Shown piece after piece: positions 16,701 to 24,631 of a DNA stretch of 39,128 bases (positions within the stretch are counted from its first letter, which is position 1; every line of letters starts with the position of its first letter). Origin of the DNA: Deltaproteobacteria bacterium (lineage in GTDB: Bacteria; Desulfobacterota; Desulfobacteria; Desulfobacterales; Desulfobacteraceae); contig JAADHV010000102.1 of the NCBI GenBank assembly GCA_013151635.1, forward strand, positions 1 through 39,128, written 5' to 3'. A model generated the notes under the pieces. It worked only from the letters and a program-made list of their open reading frames with translations. It made no database searches and was not told the DNA's origin. The translations under genes and the position numbers were made by a program.

Positions 16701-16796
16701 CTTGTGGACGGAAAAACATCCCAGGCCGTGCTTATGCCCTATGAAAAGGAAGACCAGGATGATATCATGGATGATATTCCCATCACTGATTCCTGA
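13770..16796 (+). CDS. Receiver-like plus PEP/pyruvate-binding domain protein (1008 aa)
   Basis: A multidomain signalling-type protein. Residues about 25-165 look like a degenerate receiver (ILLVSCPYDAFIMEEE, FDLIIAMPSLDEMD, with no clear phospho-acceptor). Residues about 215-325 form a second receiver with Asp247 in FSDMRYPKDG, LILST and a Lys in INKN, so it looks phosphorylatable. Residues about 428-800 match the PEP synthase/PPDK nucleotide-binding domain (GNGSLGGKARG from 431, IAVRSSSLFEDA around 529, MAVILQQL, LLQIRPMG). Residues about 880-975 are a distinct C-terminal block with IGPGRWGSSDRW. I find no phospho-histidine swivel domain and no PEP-binding barrel, so it cannot be a complete PEP synthase. 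It is followed 38 bases later by a REC-HDOD gene, probably in one transcript. ATG after AAAGG. Confidence 0.82.
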   Translation: MAHSTNSSTKVPTLKLYHELMANKVGEILLVSCPYDAFIMEEEGRLSTRIINEYKGLNLSKPPRLTWVSSASEAFQMLESKKFDLIIAMPSLDEMDVYTFGAKVKQIYSDLPLFMLLHNTCDVDKYICADNSTAIDRIYIWGGNADLLLAIIKNFEDEMNVAFDTENASVRVIIMVEDSPYHFSSFLPVLYKQIVMQTQSVIDESINEEHRLLKMRGRPKVLVAHDYEEAMALYEKYKPYLLSVFSDMRYPKDGVEDEQAGYKLLTKIKKEIPDLPVLILSTEEHNKEKVVDIPAVFINKNSSNLNDRIKSFFVSYLGFGAFVFRLPNGEEIARASDLRAIEKLLSEIPDESIVYHAMNNDFSRWFMARSEIEFALKLKPYKISDFPDPSNLKKFLIESIHARRKGSRQGQIIDFDSEKFDSDTDFMKIGNGSLGGKARGLAFMASQIRKDTSLRDKFPDVDISIPQTFVISTEGFKTFIEENELAGLLESDEELEDSRIVERFLQTRFPGWMKKSLKAYLESVRYPIAVRSSSLFEDAHYQPFAGLYNTYMLPNSHPNIEKRLERLIVAIKLVYASTYLKAPRSYAKSTMHRTEDEEMAVILQQLTGMKYKNYFYPSISGVAQSYNFYPISHLEAEDGITYIALGLGKIVMEGGKTLRFCPKYRQFLPQFSIVDDILENSQKYFYALKLDEAPEDEKFVFDSAKDPTLAKLDLSDATDHPVVRFLSSTFYVQDNRIRDSFSNKGFPVLTFANILKYNSFPLAGLLEEVTKIGSKWMGSSVEVEFAVNLPEDKTKKPQFSLLQIRPMGRYKQNLGVKIGKEEIKKAFCYSSLSLGNGEYKDIYDVVYVDPETFDPGKTIEIVAEINRINALFNENNQKYVLIGPGRWGSSDRWLGIPVVWNDISNVGVMLETTIESIKADPSQGSHFFQNITSLGISYITVSDKGNDFIDYEFFKCRECENTTTYLKHIKFENPIKILVDGKTSQAVLMPYEKEDQDDIMDDIPITDS

Positions 16797-16834
16797 TAAC
16801 AAGGGGTGTCTGGCAATTTAACAAGGGAGTTGCA

Positions 16835-18121
16835 ATGAAGATTTTAATTGTCGATGATGAAAATGTTTCCAGAAAAATATTACTGAAGAAAATGGAACTC
16901 ATTGGCGAATGCACGGCTGTTGATGACAGCCTTTATGCCCTGGAATTATTTAATAATGCAGTAAAGACCAAAAAACCGTTTAACCTTGTCACTCTGGATG
17001 TGTCCATGCCTAAAATGGATGGCAGAAAATTGCTGAGTACGATCCGTAAAACAGAAAGAAAAATGAAAACCCCCAGGGAAGACAGGGTTAAGATTATTAT
17101 GGTTACTTCAAGGATGAACGTATCCACCATAAAAGAGTGTATTAAGCTTGGGTGCAACGGGTATATTTCAAAGCCGGTTAACAAATATCAATTGCTTGAA
17201 AATTTAAGCCGGATGGGGTTGGCCCAGCCCCCGGAAATTCAAAAGGATGATAAAAAGACACATTCCAGGATTGTAGCAAAGATTATTAAACGGTTTTATA
17301 AAGGGCAAATCAAGCTGCCGGTATTGCCTAAAATTGTTGAAGAAGCAAAGTTGTTATTAGAGGGTCAGGAGCCGTCCATTGAGGATCTGGCAAAAATTAT
17401 TCAAAAGGATATTCTTATAACCAGTAAACTTATCGCCATTGCAAATTCCCCACTGTACAGGGGTGTTGATAATGCGGTAAATTTGAATGCAGGCCTGCTC
17501 AGGCTGGGGATGGAAGCTTCCCAGGGACTTATATCCACCATTGTTACAAAGGATCTTTTTAAATCGGATAATAAGGTATTGAATGGCCTGCTTGAAAAAC
17601 TCTGGATGCATTCGTTTGCCTGCGGCTGCCTGGGAAAGCGTATTGCACAGCAATTGGGTATGCCAAATGCCGAAAGCGTTTTTTTAATGGGTATTGTTCA
17701 TGATATAGGCAAGATGCTGCTGATAAAAGCAATTGTGGATATGAATCCCGAAGAAACCTTTGAAGATGGTGAGATGCTTGTTGCCATCCATGAAATCCAT
17801 ACGACATTTGGTGCTGCGGTTCTTAAAAAAATGAGGTTTTCAAAAGAATTTATCCATGTTGCGGAATTTCATCATTGGAATGATTTTTCCAAAGATGATG
17901 CAAAAGAGCTTCTTATTATTCATCTTTCAGATTACCTGGCAAATAAAATCGGGTTTGGTTTTTTTGATGCTTATCAAAACTATGATAAACCAGGATCAGA
18001 TTTCAAGAAAAACCTGGAAAATCTTAATTTTTTAAAGCAGTTAAATCTTGAAACAGGCAAAATCATGGAAATAGCAGATGAAATTAAGATACTTGTAAAG
18101 GATTCTGCCCATGCATTCTAA
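16835..18121 (+). CDS. Response regulator with HDOD output domain
   Basis: 428 residues. Residues 1-125 are a canonical receiver: acidic pocket VDDE, phospho-acceptor Asp55 in VTLDVSMPKMDG, MVTS and the conserved Lys in ISKPV. Residues about 155-360 are an HDOD domain (LPVLPKIVEEAKLLL, KDILITSKLIAIANSPLYRG, FLMGIVHDIGKMLL), a catalytically inactive relative of HD phosphohydrolases that usually acts as a scaffold in signalling. There is no DNA-binding domain, so output is probably through protein contacts. Strong AAGGGAG site before the ATG; it likely shares a transcript with the preceding receiver/PEP-binding gene. Confidence 0.92.
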   Translation: MKILIVDDENVSRKILLKKMELIGECTAVDDSLYALELFNNAVKTKKPFNLVTLDVSMPKMDGRKLLSTIRKTERKMKTPREDRVKIIMVTSRMNVSTIKECIKLGCNGYISKPVNKYQLLENLSRMGLAQPPEIQKDDKKTHSRIVAKIIKRFYKGQIKLPVLPKIVEEAKLLLEGQEPSIEDLAKIIQKDILITSKLIAIANSPLYRGVDNAVNLNAGLLRLGMEASQGLISTIVTKDLFKSDNKVLNGLLEKLWMHSFACGCLGKRIAQQLGMPNAESVFLMGIVHDIGKMLLIKAIVDMNPEETFEDGEMLVAIHEIHTTFGAAVLKKMRFSKEFIHVAEFHHWNDFSKDDAKELLIIHLSDYLANKIGFGFFDAYQNYDKPGSDFKKNLENLNFLKQLNLETGKIMEIADEIKILVKDSAHAF

Positions 18122-18183
18122 TCCTCTACATAGCGGGGATATGTTGTTTTAGCATTCCAGGCAGCAAAAGCAGGCTGGTACTT

Positions 18184-19515
18184 TCATTGATTGCCGTCCT
18201 TTTTGCTTTTTGCATTGAACCTCAGCATCATTAAAAGCCCTGATGCGGTAAGGCTTATGAGAAGTCCGTACCAGACCCCGTAAATGCCCATGTTGAGCTT
18301 GAATGCCAGAAAATACCCTGAAGGAAGCCCTATCAGCCAATATGCGGCAAGGGTTATCAGGGTCGGGATTTTCATGTCCGTCATTCCTCTTAAAATACCA
18401 AGGCCCACTGCCTGGGTCCCGTCGGATACCTGGAAAAAGGCAACAATCACTAAAAGGGCCGAGCTAATATCAATGACCTCTTTTTCAGAAATATACAGGG
18501 TGGGTAAAAAAGACCTGAACAGTATGAAAACAAGTCCTGCTAATGCCATAAACCCGGCGCATAAAAGCGTGGCGGAAAATCCGGCAATCCTTGCCCCTTG
18601 AATATCCTTTCTTCCGATGGCATTGCTGACCCGGATGGTTGCGGCAGAAGAGATTCCCATGGCAACCATGAATGAAATGGAGGCAAGGTTTAATGCAATC
18701 TGGTGGGCGGCAAGGGCATCGGTTCCCATCCACCCGACCATGACAGACGAGGCTGCAAAAGCGCTGACTTCAAAAAAATATTGAAACCCGGCCGGAATGC
18801 CGATGGCTAAAAGACGCTTTATCATGGAAAAATCAATTTTCCTGTAATTCAAGGTGGGGTCAAAGCGTTTCATTTTTGGAGATTTACCAATAACAATCAT
18901 AAGGGTTGCCGCCATGAACATCCTGGAACTGAAGGTTGCAATACCTGCACCTGTAAGGCCAAGAGGTGTTACCCCGAGATGGCCGTATATGAATATCCAG
19001 TTAGCCAGGATATTAACGATGTTAGCCAGGAGCATGATAATCATGGCAGGTTTTAAAAAACTTACCCCTTCTGCAAACTGGCGATAGCTTTGAAACAGCA
19101 TTAAAGGCAGCATGGAAAATCCCAATACCTTCATGTAAAGGGATGCCGGCCCGACAATTTCAATCGGCTGGTCAAGGTATTGAATACAATATGAAAAAAA
19201 AACAGTGATACCGCAAAGCAATATGCCGGAAAAAAGGTTTACGATAATTCCCTGGCGTAAAACAATTCCGCATTCCCTGTCATTGCCAGACCCGCAGGCA
19301 ATGGCGGTAAGAGGGGTCACAGCCATTGTAAGTCCGAATCCCACAACCATGACAAGGGTGAACATTGCATTGGCTATGGATGCGGCAGCAAGCGCCCCGG
19401 CACCAACTTTACCCACCATAATATTATCCACAACCGACATCATCATTTGCCCAAGCTGCCCCACAACAATGGGAAGAGACAAAACCATGGTTTTCTTTAT
19501 TTCAGTTTTAAGCAT
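18184..19515 (-). CDS. MATE-family multidrug/sodium antiporter (NorM-like)
   Basis: 443 residues with about 12 membrane helices and the pseudo-repeat of the MATE family. The opening LSLPIVVGQLGQMMMSVVDNIMVGKVGAGALAAASIAN is highly typical, and the second half repeats the theme with GIPAGFQYFFEVSAFAASSVMVGWMGTDALAAHQIALN. MATE proteins expel cationic or aromatic compounds in exchange for sodium or protons across the inner membrane. It lies alone on - between two signalling operons, and its stop converges with the REC-HDOD gene 62 bases away. No clear terminator is visible in that gap. Confidence 0.93.
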   Translation of the reverse strand: MLKTEIKKTMVLSLPIVVGQLGQMMMSVVDNIMVGKVGAGALAAASIANAMFTLVMVVGFGLTMAVTPLTAIACGSGNDRECGIVLRQGIIVNLFSGILLCGITVFFSYCIQYLDQPIEIVGPASLYMKVLGFSMLPLMLFQSYRQFAEGVSFLKPAMIIMLLANIVNILANWIFIYGHLGVTPLGLTGAGIATFSSRMFMAATLMIVIGKSPKMKRFDPTLNYRKIDFSMIKRLLAIGIPAGFQYFFEVSAFAASSVMVGWMGTDALAAHQIALNLASISFMVAMGISSAATIRVSNAIGRKDIQGARIAGFSATLLCAGFMALAGLVFILFRSFLPTLYISEKEVIDISSALLVIVAFFQVSDGTQAVGLGILRGMTDMKIPTLITLAAYWLIGLPSGYFLAFKLNMGIYGVWYGLLISLTASGLLMMLRFNAKSKKDGNQ

Positions 19516-19647
19516 TTATTATCATCAAAGGCCAGTTATTAAAATACAAGGGTTGGATTAGATATTAAATCAGCCGGGAAATCAATAAAAAATTTTATCC
19601 GTATCTAATTTAAAATATGTTTTAGTTGTATTGTGTTGACCATCTTT

Positions 19648-19676
19648 TTGAATTCATATACTTCTTAAGTTAAGAT
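19648..19676 (+). promoter_or_regulatory. Candidate promoter of the HDOD-histidine kinase pair
   Basis: TTGAAT (19648-19653), a 17-base spacer and TAAGAT (19671-19676), 27 bases before the preferred ATG. The match is moderate. A separated 8-base inverted repeat (ATTAGATA at 19557-19564, TATCTAAT at 19602-19609) lies upstream. Confidence 0.4.
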
Positions 19677-19703
19677 TCAATTAAAAATCACAGGTTGAAT
19701 ATT

Positions 19704-20936
19704 ATGAAGAAAGTCAATGTTTATAAGATCAAGCCTGGAATGATCCTTGGGCGGGATGTCAAAAACAGGGATGGACGGCTCCTGTTCTTAAAAGATCTGA
19801 AACTTGCACAAAAAGAAATCCGTACCCTTAAGATGTGGGGAATCCCGGAAATATTTATTCAAATTGAATCTCAAAAAGAGGAGCAAACAGAAACCGGCAG
19901 TAAATTAAAGGACAATAAGAGGACAAGGCAATTCCTTGACAACTGGTTCGGCAACAACGATCTTAAGAGTCCTGTAATTGAAATGCTCTATGATATTTGC
20001 CTTTCCAGGTTAAAAAATAATCAATTCGAGATTCCTTCTTTTTTTGAAAAAAAAGACGATCCAGCAAAATTGCAGCCCGGAAAAAAGATTAAACCTGTTA
20101 AAAATATTCAACGTCTGCTGGAAGACAAGCTAAAACTCCCGTCACTTCCGACAATTTTTTCTGAAATCAATGAAGCTGTTCAAAGTCCAAAATGCTCAGG
20201 CAAGGATATCGCTGCTATCGTCAGCAAAGATACAAGCTTGAGCGCAACGCTTTTAAAAATTGTCAACAGTGCCTATTACGGGCTGGGTGAAAAAGTGGAG
20301 TCCTTGAATTATGCAGCCATGGCACTTGGAACAAGGCAGGTAAGCTCTCTTGCCCTTGGCATTACGGTAATTAATTATTTTAAGGGGATATCAGACCAGC
20401 GTATTAATATGCAGTCTTTCTGGCGCCACAGTATTGCATGCGGGATTGCTGCGAAAACTCTTGCAGCACATGTGAAGGGTGCTGTGCCGGACCGGGTGTT
20501 TATAGGCGGACTGCTCCATGATATAGGCCGCCTGATTTTTTTAAATATCTATCCTGCCGAGTTTAACGCCTTGTTGAACAAGTCTCAAATACTTGGTGCG
20601 TTTTTATACCAGGTTGAACCCGAATGCTTTGGAATGGACCATGCCCGGTTTGGAAGTCTTCTTGCAAAAACCTGGAATTTTTCCGGCAAGATATCCAGGC
20701 TTATACATCACCACCATGATGATTTTAAAAAAGAGCCGCCCAGGGAAGTGGCAATTGTGTATTTTGCGAATTGGCTGGTAAATGCCATCGGGATAGGCTC
20801 CTCCGGTGAAAATGGACTGCCGCCAATGAATATCAACGCCTGGAAAGTTTTAGACATGCCGGAAACCATGCTGGAATCCATTGTTAAACAGATTGACCGG
20901 CAAATTGTGGAAGCAGTAAAATTTTTTTATGAATAA
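19704..20936 (+). CDS. HDOD domain protein
   Basis: 410 residues from the ATG at 19704 (a TTG at 19695 would add three). The N-terminal 60 residues (VNVYKIKPGMILGRDVKNRDGRLLFLKD) resemble the small beta-rich domain often found before HD or HD-GYP modules. A linker follows, then an HDOD domain at about 140-350: LPSLPTIFSEINEAVQ, IVSKDTSLSATLLKIVNSAYYG, ALGTRQVSSLALG, FWRHSIACGIAAKTLA, FIGGLLHDIGRLIFLN. HDOD proteins serve as adaptors in bacterial sensory networks. It overlaps the following histidine kinase gene by eight bases, so the two are translated together and likely act in one pathway. Confidence 0.9.
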   Translation: MKKVNVYKIKPGMILGRDVKNRDGRLLFLKDLKLAQKEIRTLKMWGIPEIFIQIESQKEEQTETGSKLKDNKRTRQFLDNWFGNNDLKSPVIEMLYDICLSRLKNNQFEIPSFFEKKDDPAKLQPGKKIKPVKNIQRLLEDKLKLPSLPTIFSEINEAVQSPKCSGKDIAAIVSKDTSLSATLLKIVNSAYYGLGEKVESLNYAAMALGTRQVSSLALGITVINYFKGISDQRINMQSFWRHSIACGIAAKTLAAHVKGAVPDRVFIGGLLHDIGRLIFLNIYPAEFNALLNKSQILGAFLYQVEPECFGMDHARFGSLLAKTWNFSGKISRLIHHHHDDFKKEPPREVAIVYFANWLVNAIGIGSSGENGLPPMNINAWKVLDMPETMLESIVKQIDRQIVEAVKFFYE

Positions 20937-22674
20937 ACTAAATGAAATAGATATGGAAAAGAGGTTGGCCTACCTGGAGCAGGCCAATCTTTTTAAGATG
21001 ATGGCCCTGGACCTGACAAAAGAATTGGGAGAGTTCAATTCCAGTATCAACAGGCTTGAGAATCCTGGCATTGTTTTTGAAAAATGCAATGCCAGGGCAA
21101 GGCAGATCGTCGGGTTTAAACAAATAGCCTTTTTCCTCGTGGATGAAGACAATTCTGATTTTCATCTCACAAGATGCTATCCTGAAACAGGTAAAGACAA
21201 GATCGAGAAAGAAATTGATGTGTTGATAGAAGACGGGACTTTTTCACGGGCAGTACTTGAAAAGAAACCTGTCACAGCCTATTCAAAGGATTTCAACCAT
21301 CAATTGCTGCTCCATGTGCTGGCAACGGTTTCCCGGGTCCGGGGTATGTTTGCGGGTGTATTGGAGAAAAAGTCAAAACATATACCGGAAGCCTCTTTTG
21401 AGCTATTATCCATATTGATGGCACATTGTGCAAATACTTTGGAAAGCTTTGAGTTATATTACCAGCTTAGAACTTCAAACAGGTGCCTTAAAGACAAGGT
21501 AAACGAGCTTGCTGTTTCAGAATCCTGCCTGAAACGCGAAATAAAGGAGCACAGGAAAACCGAGACCGCTTTAAAATCAAGTGAGAAACTCTATAGACTG
21601 CTTACCGAAACTGCCAGTGAAATCATCATCATGGTTTCAGATAATGGTCAAATCCTGTATTTGAATCAATCTGCTCAAAAGGCCTGCGGATATTCGAAAA
21701 AGGCTGTGGAAGCCATGAGTATTAAAGATTTGATTGATGATTTTGACAATATTATGGCAGACCATGCCCACAGTTATTCAAATACCCACGATGCAAAGCT
21801 TTTATCCAGATGCGGGGATAAAATTTCAATGGAAATAAACATAGAGTCCATTCCAAATAAAGGCGCGCCACCCGGGATTTTAATTGTGGGCAGGGACATT
21901 TCAGAAAGGCTGAACTCGGAAAAGGAAAAAAAATTCCTGGAAGAAAAACTGTGGCAGTCCCAGAAAATGGAATCCATTGGAATACTGGCAGGCGGCATTG
22001 CCCATGATTTTAATAATATTTTAAGTGTTATTGTCAATTATTCTTCTTTGTCACTTTCCTGCCTGCCCAAAGAAAGCCCGGTTTACAGCCATTTGGAAAA
22101 AGTGCAGACAGCCTCGAACAGAGCGGTTGACCTGGCAAGAAAACTTTATACCATTGGCAGGAAAGACGATCACAAGAAACATATCATCGACATGGTATCC
22201 ACAATCAATGAAACCATTGATTTATTAAGATCATCCCTGGGAAAAGGCATTGAGATCAAAACCGGTTTTGAAAAGACCGGGATGCATGTTTTAGCTGAAG
22301 AAACAAGAATCCAGCAGATAATCATGAACCTTATAACAAATGCCGCCCATGCAATTGCTGATAGAAAAGGGATCATTACAGTTTGCGCTTCTAAAACCCG
22401 TGTTCTTGCGGAAAAACCTATTTCATCCCTGGACCTGGCACCTGGAAAATATATTGAGCTTTGTATTTCAGATAATGGCCCTGGCATTGATACCAATATT
22501 TTGCAACACGTGTTTGAACCTTATTTTTCAACAAAAAAAGGCAAAGATAATTCAGGCCTTGGCCTTGCCGTTGTCCACGGGATTGTTAAAAATTATCATG
22601 GAGCCATTGATATCAGAACCAAAATGGGACAAGGCACATCCTTTCATATTTACCTGCCGGAAGCCTTATTTTGA
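20929..22674 (+). CDS. GAF-PAS sensor histidine kinase
   Basis: 581 residues with no membrane helix, so a cytoplasmic sensor. Residues about 20-180 form a GAF-like module, then a coiled linker, then a PAS domain (about 220-330; LLTETASEIIIMVSDNGQILYLNQSA). The dimerisation helix carries the phospho-acceptor His359 in GGIAHDFNNILSVI. The ATPase domain has QIIMNLITNAAHAI (N box), ISDNGPGID (G1) and DNSGLGLAVVHGIV (G2). Many kinases of this type end in a receiver, but this one stops after the ATPase domain, so it needs a partner; the REC-HDOD gene 3 kb away is a candidate. The start overlaps the HDOD gene by eight bases. Confidence 0.93.
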   Translation: MNKLNEIDMEKRLAYLEQANLFKMMALDLTKELGEFNSSINRLENPGIVFEKCNARARQIVGFKQIAFFLVDEDNSDFHLTRCYPETGKDKIEKEIDVLIEDGTFSRAVLEKKPVTAYSKDFNHQLLLHVLATVSRVRGMFAGVLEKKSKHIPEASFELLSILMAHCANTLESFELYYQLRTSNRCLKDKVNELAVSESCLKREIKEHRKTETALKSSEKLYRLLTETASEIIIMVSDNGQILYLNQSAQKACGYSKKAVEAMSIKDLIDDFDNIMADHAHSYSNTHDAKLLSRCGDKISMEINIESIPNKGAPPGILIVGRDISERLNSEKEKKFLEEKLWQSQKMESIGILAGGIAHDFNNILSVIVNYSSLSLSCLPKESPVYSHLEKVQTASNRAVDLARKLYTIGRKDDHKKHIIDMVSTINETIDLLRSSLGKGIEIKTGFEKTGMHVLAEETRIQQIIMNLITNAAHAIADRKGIITVCASKTRVLAEKPISSLDLAPGKYIELCISDNGPGIDTNILQHVFEPYFSTKKGKDNSGLGLAVVHGIVKNYHGAIDIRTKMGQGTSFHIYLPEALF

Positions 22675-22690
22675 TTTTAAAAAGATTTGT

Positions 22691-24631
22691 TTATTGAACA
22701 AGGGCTTTGATCTCATGGATAACTTCTTCGCAGGCTTTTATACCCCTTTGCATCAGCACCTCTCCTTTATGGAAGTCGTCCCATGCAAATCCCTGGACAT
22801 CAGGGTAGATGACAATATCGGATTTTTTGGCAAAGCCACTGGTGGCTCTTCCATGGACAATACTGATCGTTCTGGAAATCACTCCCATAATACCAGGAAC
22901 CCTGGTTCTGTCTTTTGGATGTGAGCCAGGGCTTTCCACGCAGACTGCAATAACCTTGTCAGCGCCCTTTTGTTCCAGTATACTTACGGGTACAGGGTTT
23001 AAAAGGCCGCCATCAACCATCCACCGCCCCTGGTATTTGAACGGGGTGAATACAGCCGGTAAAGAAAGGCTGGATCTTACCGCCTTTGAAACATCACCTG
23101 TTTCAAAGAGGATTTCTTCTCCTTTCATTATGTCAACACCCACAAGGTAGGTTGGAATTACAAGATCCATGAAATCAGCATGATCAATTGCTGTTGCAAC
23201 AAGATTCATGGCTTTTCTCCCCTTTAAAAAACCTCTGAAGGGAAGGGTATAATCAAATATTTTTTTTCTTGCCAGGGCCCGTGTAGGGAAAAGATCAATA
23301 GTATATTTTTTTAAATGGTCCACTGATCCCCTGGCGGCGAAAATTGCACCCACAAGTGCCCCCATGCTTGTGCCCGCGATCATGTCAATATGTATTCCCT
23401 GGTCTTCCAAGACCTTTAATACTCCGATATGAGACCATCCCCTTGCAGCGCCGGCACCAAGGGCAAGTCCGATTCTTACACCTGCAATTTCCCTGGCCAC
23501 TGCCCTTGGCCCTTTAACCGGGAATCTTTTTTCAGTATCAATCTGATCATTTAAGGCTTTGTCAGACCTGTCCACCCATATTTGAGGGATTTCGGAAAGG
23601 CTGAGTTCTCTTTTTAAGTCTTCTCTTGCAATTCCATATGAACCGCAAAGATGGCTGACCCCGACACGGACCCTGTCTAAACCCGTACCTGCCTGTGTTT
23701 CAATTGCACAAAGTTTTTGTTTTACATCCCTTAAAGCTTTTCTTGTGTTGTTAATCAGCAAAAGATTTTTATCGCACAGCCTTACAGCCTGCTGTTCAAG
23801 GTTTTTAAAATGGTGTGCAAGGCTGAAAATAACGATATCATAACGGTATTTAAAACTTTCCATTAAAAGAGGCAACACCGGGACAAGTTTTTCATTAAAC
23901 CCTTTATTAACCTGTAATACCTGGAATCCTGACTCATGGTAAAACCATTTAAAATCGCCGGGTTTATATGTGTCTGGCGGTAACAGGCCAAAAAGGCTTT
24001 CATCAGGGCAGGGAATGATGGAAAGGCCGAATCTCTGCATAACGCTTTCAAGCTCAAGATGCGGTTCAACAACCAGGACTCTTTTTTTTGACTCTGTTGA
24101 AATATGGAATGACATTGAATACAGAAAATGGGAAAGACCAAGGTCAGGATCAGTGGCGGAAATAGTGTAGAAAATTGATTTTGGTTGAATTTCCCTGAAT
24201 TTAAAGCCGGATGACAAACGCCTGGCATAAAGCCTGCTCAGGAACAGGCCGATATGCCTGTTTTTTGATATCAGGTTTTCAAAGTCTTTTTTTTTCAGGT
24301 AAAAGAGGGTTGCATCCAGGGTCACTTTTACACTTGCGTTCCTTGGAAGGTCAGACAGCAAGGCCATTTCACCAAAAAAATCTCCTCTTCCAAGTTCGGT
24401 TTGGAAATTTTTTTCCTCTCTTTTCCCCGAATAAATTATGACGGCACCTGAGCGGATAATATACATTGAATCGCTGAAATCACCCTGGCTGAAAATAATG
24501 GAATCCTTTTTAAATTCCGAGAAATGGAAGCAGGATGCGATTTCAATGATTTGCGGGCCAGGAATGGAAGAAAATAAAGGGACTTGTTTTAAAAAATGTT
24601 CAAGGTCTGTATGCTGGTCAGAAACCTTCAT
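22691..24631 (-). CDS. Cyclic-nucleotide-binding patatin-like phospholipase (NTE family)
   Basis: 646 residues. Residues about 12-130 are a cyclic-nucleotide-binding domain (FSQGDFSDSMYIIRSGAV, GEMALLSDLPRNASV). Residues about 150-370 form a Rossmann-like region beginning FYTISATDPDLGLSHF and RVLVVEPHLELE, reminiscent of ParA/MinD proteins but without the P-loop lysines. Residues about 380-590 are a patatin lipase: oxyanion loop GAGAARGWSHIG, nucleophile Ser422 in GTSMG, and catalytic Asp540 in DGGLLNP. The layout resembles neuropathy-target-esterase-type lysophospholipases, probably controlled by nucleotide binding. The ATG overlaps the TIGR03790 stop (ATGA), so the two genes are translationally coupled. 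Confidence 0.9.
   Translation of the reverse strand: MKVSDQHTDLEHFLKQVPLFSSIPGPQIIEIASCFHFSEFKKDSIIFSQGDFSDSMYIIRSGAVIIYSGKREEKNFQTELGRGDFFGEMALLSDLPRNASVKVTLDATLFYLKKKDFENLISKNRHIGLFLSRLYARRLSSGFKFREIQPKSIFYTISATDPDLGLSHFLYSMSFHISTESKKRVLVVEPHLELESVMQRFGLSIIPCPDESLFGLLPPDTYKPGDFKWFYHESGFQVLQVNKGFNEKLVPVLPLLMESFKYRYDIVIFSLAHHFKNLEQQAVRLCDKNLLLINNTRKALRDVKQKLCAIETQAGTGLDRVRVGVSHLCGSYGIAREDLKRELSLSEIPQIWVDRSDKALNDQIDTEKRFPVKGPRAVAREIAGVRIGLALGAGAARGWSHIGVLKVLEDQGIHIDMIAGTSMGALVGAIFAARGSVDHLKKYTIDLFPTRALARKKIFDYTLPFRGFLKGRKAMNLVATAIDHADFMDLVIPTYLVGVDIMKGEEILFETGDVSKAVRSSLSLPAVFTPFKYQGRWMVDGGLLNPVPVSILEQKGADKVIAVCVESPGSHPKDRTRVPGIMGVISRTISIVHGRATSGFAKKSDIVIYPDVQGFAWDDFHKGEVLMQRGIKACEEVIHEIKALVQ

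Noticed and set aside
13770-16796. Annotating the 1008-residue protein as phosphoenolpyruvate synthase
   Set aside because: Only the nucleotide-binding domain is present; the phospho-histidine and PEP-binding domains needed for catalysis are missing.
18122-18183. Hairpin CCAGGCAGC / GCAGGCTGG as a bidirectional terminator between REC-HDOD and MATE genes
   Set aside because: The stem has two mismatches and no U-run on either strand.
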